This document shows, piece by piece, positions 11,816-15,509 of a DNA stretch of 15,509 nucleotides. Source of the stretch: CAVQGZ01 sp964356295. GTDB lineage: Bacteria; Actinomycetota; Actinomycetes; Jiangellales; Jiangellaceae. Below the pieces are notes generated by a model. That model saw only the letters and a program-made list of their open reading frames with translations. It made no database searches and was not told the DNA's origin. Each line of letters begins with the position of its first letter. The stretch's first letter is position 1. The position numbers were made by a program, and so were the translations under genes. The stretch is taken from NCBI GenBank assembly GCA_964356295.1, contig CAYHHE010000070.1, positions 1-15,509 on the forward strand. Direction: 5' to 3'.

Positions 11816-12943
11816 GTGACGCGGGTCCTCGTCGTCACCAACGACTTCCCTCCCCGTCCGGGCGGCATCCAGACCTTCGTCCACGAGCTCGTCCGGCGAC
11901 TTCCCACCGACGACGTGCTGGTCTACGCGTCCCGCTTCCCGGGGTGGGAGGCGTTCGACGCTGCCGCGCCGTTCGAGGTCGTCCGTCAGGAGACCTCTGT
12001 CCTGCTCCCGACCCCATCAACACGCGCCCGGGCCATCGGGCTCGCCAGGCGCCACGACGCCGAGGCCGTCCTGTTCGGCGCCGCTGCACCGCTCGGCCTG
12101 CTCGCGCCGTCCCTGCGCCAGGCCGGAGTCGCTCGCTCGGTCGGGATCACCCATGGCCACGAGGCCGGCTGGTCCGGGTACCCGGGGGCGCGGCAGGTGA
12201 TCCGGCGCGTGGGCGAGAGCGTGGACGTGCTCACCTACCTCGGCGACTTCACCCGCCAGCGCATGAGCCGGGTGCTCAGCCCGGCGGCGGCAGCGCGCAT
12301 GCAGCGCCTGACGCCGGGGGTGGACGCCGCGGTGTTCCATCCCGGCGCGGACGGTGCCGCCGTCCGCGCAGCCCACGGTCTGACCGATCGGCCGGTGGTC
12401 GTCTGCGTGTCCCGGTTGATGCCCCGCAAGGGTCAGGACGTGCTGATCCGGGCCCTTCCCCGGGTCCGCCTGCGCGTCCCGGAGACCGCTTTGCTGCTGG
12501 TGGGCGGCGGGCCGCAGCGCGAGCGACTCGAGGCGCTGGCGCGCGACACCGGTATGGGCCATCACGTCGTGCTCACCGGCTCCGTGGAGTCCGAGGCGCT
12601 GCCGGCGTACTTCCGCGCGGGGGACGTGTTCGCGATGCCCTGCCGCACCCGGCACCTCGGGCTCGACGTCGAGGGTCTGGGCATCGTCTTCCTGGAGGCC
12701 TCGGCCACCGAGCGCCCGGTGGTGGCCGGACGCTCCGGGGGTGCCCCCGATGCCGTGCTGCCCGGACGCACCGGCGAGGTCGTCCACGGCGAGGACGTCG
12801 AGCAGGTCGCCGACGCCATCGCCGGCCTGCTCGAGCACCCGACTCGGGCTGCTGCTCTGGGTGCCGCCGGACGCGAGTGGGTGCAGCGCGAGTGGACCTG
12901 GGAGGGTTCGGTGGCCCGACTCGCTGCGCTGCTGTCCGGCTGA
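11816..12943 (+). CDS. pimB: GT4 mannosyltransferase PimB (phosphatidylinositol mannoside synthesis)
   Basis: This 375-residue GT-B fold glycosyltransferase resembles mycobacterial PimB' along its whole length. That enzyme adds the second mannose from GDP-mannose to phosphatidylinositol monomannoside on the cytoplasmic face of the membrane. Seen are the N-terminal acceptor-side motif VTNDFPPRPGGIQTFV (7-22), FGAAAPLGLLAP, ITHGHEAGWS, and in the C-terminal domain SRLMPRKGQD with the donor-phosphate residues Arg200 and Lys205, VFAMPCRTR, and DVEGLGIVFLEASA with Glu286 and Glu294 of the GT4 EX7E motif. GTG 11816 begins with MTRVLVVTNDFPP as expected; no Shine-Dalgarno is evident, and the 16-bp gap suggests readthrough from the flavodoxin-family gene. 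It supports an actinobacterial, PIM-making host. Confidence 0.93.
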   Translation: MTRVLVVTNDFPPRPGGIQTFVHELVRRLPTDDVLVYASRFPGWEAFDAAAPFEVVRQETSVLLPTPSTRARAIGLARRHDAEAVLFGAAAPLGLLAPSLRQAGVARSVGITHGHEAGWSGYPGARQVIRRVGESVDVLTYLGDFTRQRMSRVLSPAAAARMQRLTPGVDAAVFHPGADGAAVRAAHGLTDRPVVVCVSRLMPRKGQDVLIRALPRVRLRVPETALLLVGGGPQRERLEALARDTGMGHHVVLTGSVESEALPAYFRAGDVFAMPCRTRHLGLDVEGLGIVFLEASATERPVVAGRSGGAPDAVLPGRTGEVVHGEDVEQVADAIAGLLEHPTRAAALGAAGREWVQREWTWEGSVARLAALLSG

Positions 12944-12949
12944 GCCCCG

Positions 12950-12967
12950 ACCGGGTTCGCGCCCGGT
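12950..12967. terminator. Hairpin directly after pimB
   Basis: ACCGGG-TTCGCG-CCCGGT forms a perfect 6-bp stem with a 6-base loop, starting seven bases after the pimB stop. No T-run follows. It is the most likely end of the pimB transcript. Confidence 0.5.
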
Positions 12968-13013
12968 GGACCTTCGATCGGCCCCGCGCGATCGGGCCCG
13001 GCAGCGGCCCCCG

Positions 13014-13045
13014 CCCCCGTCCGGCCCCCGTCCGGCCCCCCGTCC
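13014..13045. repeat. 11-bp tandem repeat CCCCCGTCCGG
   Basis: Two exact copies (13014-13024 and 13025-13035) and a third partial copy (13036-13045) lie in the 395-bp pimB-fadE5 gap. No coding role is evident. Upstream in the same gap, CGATCG occurs twice (12975-12980 and 12989-12994), eight bases apart. Confidence 0.6.
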
Positions 13046-13163
13046 ATGATCGACGGCGGATTCGGTGCCCCCGGCGGATGATCCACGGAGCCTTTGGTGC
13101 GCTCCGGGCACCGAAACCGCCGTGGATCACCGCCGCAGCGCACCAGACCCGCCGTGGATCACC
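13046..13163. repeat. GATC-centred repeat array with large imperfect inverted repeat
   Basis: The motif CCGTGGATCACC appears at 13120-13131 and 13152-13163 (32 bases apart), and reverse-complement variants ATGATCGACGG (13046) and ATGATCCACGG (13078) are also 32 bases apart. In addition, 13046-13073 pairs with about 13106-13130: both arms contain CACCGAA-CCGCCGT-GATCA in opposite orientation, with two mismatches and a two-base bulge, around a ~32-base loop. The element could fold as a long cruciform or RNA stem. The same spacing is seen in the array at 10-86. Confidence 0.6.
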
Positions 13164-13251
13164 GGCAGGGCCGGCTGACCGGCACCGAACCCGTGACAAG
13201 CGGCCCCCGTCGACGGCACAAGGGCCCGAAACCCCCTGTGCCATAGGGCAC

Positions 13252-13277
13252 TTGCGGAAGCTACTCGTAAGTAGGAT
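13252..13277 (+). promoter_or_regulatory. Candidate promoter of fadE5
   Basis: An AT-richer island begins here. TAGGAT (13272-13277) is a plausible -10 box; TTGCGG (13252-13257) is a -35 candidate but the 14-base spacer is short. TATGTT at 13280-13285 is an alternative -10. The leader to the ATG at 13339 would be roughly 50 bases. The -10 overlaps the first of two palindromes, so a bound repressor would block it. Confidence 0.4.
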
Positions 13278-13298
13278 CATATGTTACTGGCGAGTAAC
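13261..13298. promoter_or_regulatory. Two palindromic operators upstream of fadE5
   Basis: CTACT-CGTA-AGTAG (13261-13274) and GTTACT-GGCG-AGTAAC (13283-13298) are perfect inverted repeats that share the core TACT-N4-AGTA. Their centres are 23 bp apart, close to two helical turns. They flank and overlap the candidate -10 region. Size and symmetry suit a dimeric repressor such as the TetR family, which often controls fatty-acid degradation genes in actinobacteria; the regulator is not in this window. Confidence 0.6.
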
Positions 13299-13338
13299 CC
13301 GCCGCGCTCCCGCATACCTACCGACGGTGGAGGACACC

Positions 13339-15198
13339 ATGGGGCACTACATCTCGAACCTGCGCGACATCGAGTTCAACCTCTTCGAGGTGCTGGGACG
13401 GGACGAGGTGCTCGGCCATGGCCCGTTCGAGGAGACCGACGTCGAGATGGCGCGCGACGTGCTGGCACAGGTCGACCGGCTCGCGAGGGAGGACCTCGCC
13501 GAGTCGTTCGCTGCGGATGACCGCAACACGACGGTCTACGACGCCGAGGCCCGCACAGTCACCGTTCCCGAGGGCATGCGCAGCGCGTACCAGAGCTGGA
13601 TGGAGTCGGGCTTCTGGTCCCTCGGCATCCCGCATGAGATCGGAGGCCAGCCCGCGCCGGCGACCCTGGTGTGGTCGATGGCCGAGCTCGTGCTCGGTGC
13701 CCACCCTGGGGTGTTCCTGTACAACATGGGCGCGGCGTTCGCTGCCATCCTGAACGGCAATGCGACTGAGGAGCAGAAGAAGGTCGCGCGGCTCATGGTG
13801 GAGCACCAGTGGAACGCCACCATGGTGCTCACCGAACCGGACGCCGGGTCCGACGTGGGCGCGGGCAAGACCAAGGCCCACCCGCAGCCCGACGGCACCT
13901 GGCACATCAAGGGCGTCAAGCGCTTCATCACCGCAGGTGAGCACGACCTGTCCGAGAACATCGTCCACCTCGTCCTTGCCCGGCCCGTCGGCGTCGAGGG
14001 CGCCGGCGGCCCGGGTACCAAGGGCCTGTCGCTGTTCATCGTCCCGAAGTACCTCTTCGACTGGGACACCGGTGAGCTCGGGGAGCGCAACGGGGTGTAC
14101 GCCACCAACGTCGAGCGCAAGATGGGCATCAAGGTCTCCGCCACGTGCGAGATGACCTTCGGGGACGGCGCCCCCGCGATCGGCTACCTCGTGGGTGACG
14201 TGCACGACGGCATCGCCCAGATGTTCCAGGTGATCGAGCAGGCCCGGATGATGGTCGGCACCAAGGCCATCTCGACGCTGTCGACCGGCTACCTCAACGC
14301 GCTCGAGTACGCCAAGCAGCGCATCCAGGGCGCTGACCTCACCCGGGCCGCGGACAAGGCCGCTCCGCGCGTCCCGATCACGAACCACCCGGACGTGCGC
14401 CGCTCGCTGATGACCCAGAAGGCGTTCGCCGAGGGTATGCGGGCCCTGGTCCTGTTCACCGCGTCGATGCAGGATGCGGTGGCCATGGCCAAGGCCAAGG
14501 GCGAGCACGACGACCTGGCCGAGCGGGTCAACGACCTGCTGCTGCCCATCGTCAAGGGCTACGGCTCCGAGCGGGCGTGGGTGCTGCTGGGCTCGGAGTG
14601 CCTGCAGACCTTCGGTGGGTCAGGCTTCCTGCAGGACTACCCGATCGAGCAGTACGTCCGCGACGCCAAGATCGACACCCTGTACGAGGGCACGACCGCG
14701 ATCCAGGGCCAGGACTTCTTCTTCCGCAAGATCGTCAAGGACCAGGCCAAGGCGCTGACCTGGCTGGCCGGGCAGATCGGTGAGTTCGTCGCCAGCGATG
14801 CGGGCAACGGACGGCTCAAGGAAGACCGCGAGATGCTCGGCAAGGCACTCGAGGACGTCCAGGGGATGCTCGGGACGGTGTTCGGCTACCTGATGGCGGC
14901 CAACCCGCAGGCCGACGGCAGCGACATCCGCAGCCTGTACAAGGTCGGGCTCAACACCACCCGGCTGCTCATGGCCACCGGCGACGTCGTCGTCGCCTGG
15001 CTGCTGCTGCGCCAGGCCGAGGTGGCATTGCGGGCCCTGGCCGGCGAGGTGTCCGAGGCCGACCAGTCCTTCTACGAGGGCAAGATCGCCGCAGCTCAGT
15101 GGTTCGTGCACCAGGTGCTGCCGAAGCTCGCTGCGGAGCGGGTCATCGCCGAGGCCACCGACAACTCGATCATGGACCTGCCGATCGAGGCCTTCTAG
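13339..15198 (+). CDS. fadE5: Acyl-CoA dehydrogenase, FadE5-like
   Basis: The 619-residue flavoprotein corresponds to the large acyl-CoA dehydrogenases typified by mycobacterial FadE5 (about 611 residues). It catalyses FAD-dependent alpha,beta-dehydrogenation of acyl-CoA in beta-oxidation. The opening MGHYISNLRDIEFNLFEVLG is characteristic of this subgroup. Further hallmarks are MVLTEPDAGSDVGAGKTKA, GVKRFITAGEHD, GTKGLSLFIVPK, NVERKMGIKVSATCEM, IEQARMMVGTKAISTLSTGYLNALEYAK, the flavin-side FGGSGFLQDYPIEQY, and the catalytic base Glu450 in DTLYEGTTAIQGQDFFFRK. A C-terminal extension of about 150 residues ends in SFYEGKIAAAQWFVHQVLP, as in FadE5. ATG 13339 has GGAGG five bases upstream. The frame is open far upstream into pimB but those residues are not protein-like. 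It is monocistronic, with operator-like palindromes in its promoter. Confidence 0.94.
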   Translation: MGHYISNLRDIEFNLFEVLGRDEVLGHGPFEETDVEMARDVLAQVDRLAREDLAESFAADDRNTTVYDAEARTVTVPEGMRSAYQSWMESGFWSLGIPHEIGGQPAPATLVWSMAELVLGAHPGVFLYNMGAAFAAILNGNATEEQKKVARLMVEHQWNATMVLTEPDAGSDVGAGKTKAHPQPDGTWHIKGVKRFITAGEHDLSENIVHLVLARPVGVEGAGGPGTKGLSLFIVPKYLFDWDTGELGERNGVYATNVERKMGIKVSATCEMTFGDGAPAIGYLVGDVHDGIAQMFQVIEQARMMVGTKAISTLSTGYLNALEYAKQRIQGADLTRAADKAAPRVPITNHPDVRRSLMTQKAFAEGMRALVLFTASMQDAVAMAKAKGEHDDLAERVNDLLLPIVKGYGSERAWVLLGSECLQTFGGSGFLQDYPIEQYVRDAKIDTLYEGTTAIQGQDFFFRKIVKDQAKALTWLAGQIGEFVASDAGNGRLKEDREMLGKALEDVQGMLGTVFGYLMAANPQADGSDIRSLYKVGLNTTRLLMATGDVVVAWLLLRQAEVALRALAGEVSEADQSFYEGKIAAAQWFVHQVLPKLAAERVIAEATDNSIMDLPIEAF

Positions 15199-15208
15199 GA
15201 CGGACTCC

Positions 15209-15231
15209 CGGCTCGGCGGCGTCCGGAGCCG
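15209..15231. terminator. Hairpin after fadE5
   Basis: CGGCTC (15209-15214) and GAGCCG (15226-15231) form a 6-bp stem around an 11-base loop, starting 11 bases after the fadE5 stop. No T-run follows; the assignment as a terminator is tentative. Confidence 0.35.
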
Positions 15232-15240
15232 CTGCTGATC

Positions 15241-15280
15241 CAGGTGCGCTCCCCGACTCGCGCGGGGGGGGGCGGACCTG
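15241..15280. terminator. Long hairpin containing a nine-G tract
   Basis: CAGGT (15241-15245) pairs with ACCTG (15276-15280), then after one G-G mismatch CGC pairs with GCG, a T-G wobble follows, and CCCC (15251-15254) pairs with four Gs of the G9 run at 15264-15272. The loop is about 12 bases. It may terminate fadE5 or lie in the leader of the downstream small gene, whose ATG is 16 bases away. Confidence 0.5.
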
Positions 15281-15295
15281 GGGTAGGAAGGTGAC

Positions 15296-15484
15296 ATGCC
15301 CACGTTTCGGGTTCCCGCAGGCTTCGGGGTCATCCTGGTCGGCGTGGGTCTGGTCACGGCCTTCGTGCTCGGTGACTTCATCCCTGGGATGGTGTTCATC
15401 GGTTGGATCATCGCCTTCACCGGGGTCGCGGCGCTGACCCGCGGCGACTCCGGTGCACCGGACGAGAACGACTCTCAGGCCTGA
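15296..15484 (+). CDS. Small two-helix membrane protein
   Basis: The 62-residue protein has two hydrophobic segments at about 8-25 and 30-48, joined by a tight Gly/Asp/Pro turn, and an acidic polar tail. It is probably an inner-membrane hairpin protein of unknown function; no family is recognised. ATG 15296 follows GGAAGGTGAC, an acceptable ribosome-binding site. It lies 97 bp after fadE5 with two hairpins between, so it is likely transcribed separately or by readthrough. The last 25 bases of the window hold nothing recognisable. Confidence 0.7.
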   Translation: MPTFRVPAGFGVILVGVGLVTAFVLGDFIPGMVFIGWIIAFTGVAALTRGDSGAPDENDSQA

Positions 15485-15509
15485 CGCGGGACCGGCTGGT
15501 AGTTAGCCC

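Noticed and set aside
11944..13338. N-terminal extension of the fadE5 frame into pimB
   Set aside because: The extension is Arg/Pro/Gly-rich shadow sequence; the conserved FadE5 start MGHYISN and a GGAGG site fix the start at 13339.
13046..13338. Riboswitch or small RNA gene upstream of fadE5
   Set aside because: There is a long imperfect stem, but it lies upstream of the candidate promoter, and no known riboswitch core is recognised.

Overview
The window is GC-rich, gene-dense chromosomal DNA from an actinobacterium. The evidence is a PimB-type mannosyltransferase (phosphatidylinositol mannoside synthesis), a FadE5-type acyl-CoA dehydrogenase, a wax ester/diacylglycerol acyltransferase, frequent GTG starts, and start codons that sit 6-7 nt behind a TAnnnT-like -10 box, as in leaderless genes. 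The genus cannot be fixed from the sequence. No rRNA, tRNA, CRISPR array, insertion sequence, integrase or phage gene was seen.

Layout. Positions 1-102 hold three spaced copies of a TGATCATG motif downstream of rocD. On the minus strand, a DUF1801 protein gene (1716-1354) and rocD (1350-103, ornithine aminotransferase) form a tight pair. On the plus strand follow a three-helix membrane protein (1833-2195), a Fur-family regulator (2223-2690) and a translationally coupled SDR (2687-3535). The SDR overlaps tail to tail with a minus-strand WS/DGAT acyltransferase (4872-3523). Divergent from that is a LapA/DUF1049 membrane protein (4990-5379).

The centre (5461-10073) is a compact operon: a large two-domain protein (GATase1/ThuA-like fold plus a DUF6421-type region), an SDR with an altered active site, a threonine-aldolase/beta-eliminating-lyase-like PLP enzyme, and a DUF2807 beta-solenoid lipoprotein. 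The first two junctions are 4-bp stop/start overlaps and the last gap is 1 bp. I regard this as the best candidate for an undescribed system: its lead protein carries an HDxxH...ExxxD pattern resembling gluzincin metalloproteases, and no pathway is known to me for the set.

The right part holds ppk2 (10162-11208), a flavodoxin-family gene with an apparent in-frame internal deletion (11347-11799), pimB (11816-12943), a 395-bp repeat-rich intergenic region with a promoter and two matching palindromic operators, fadE5 (13339-15198), two hairpins (one with a nine-G tract), and a 62-residue membrane protein (15296-15484). Lipid and envelope functions recur (WS/DGAT, FadE5, PimB, LapA, lipoprotein), but only the overlapping or nearly abutting genes are likely to be co-regulated.
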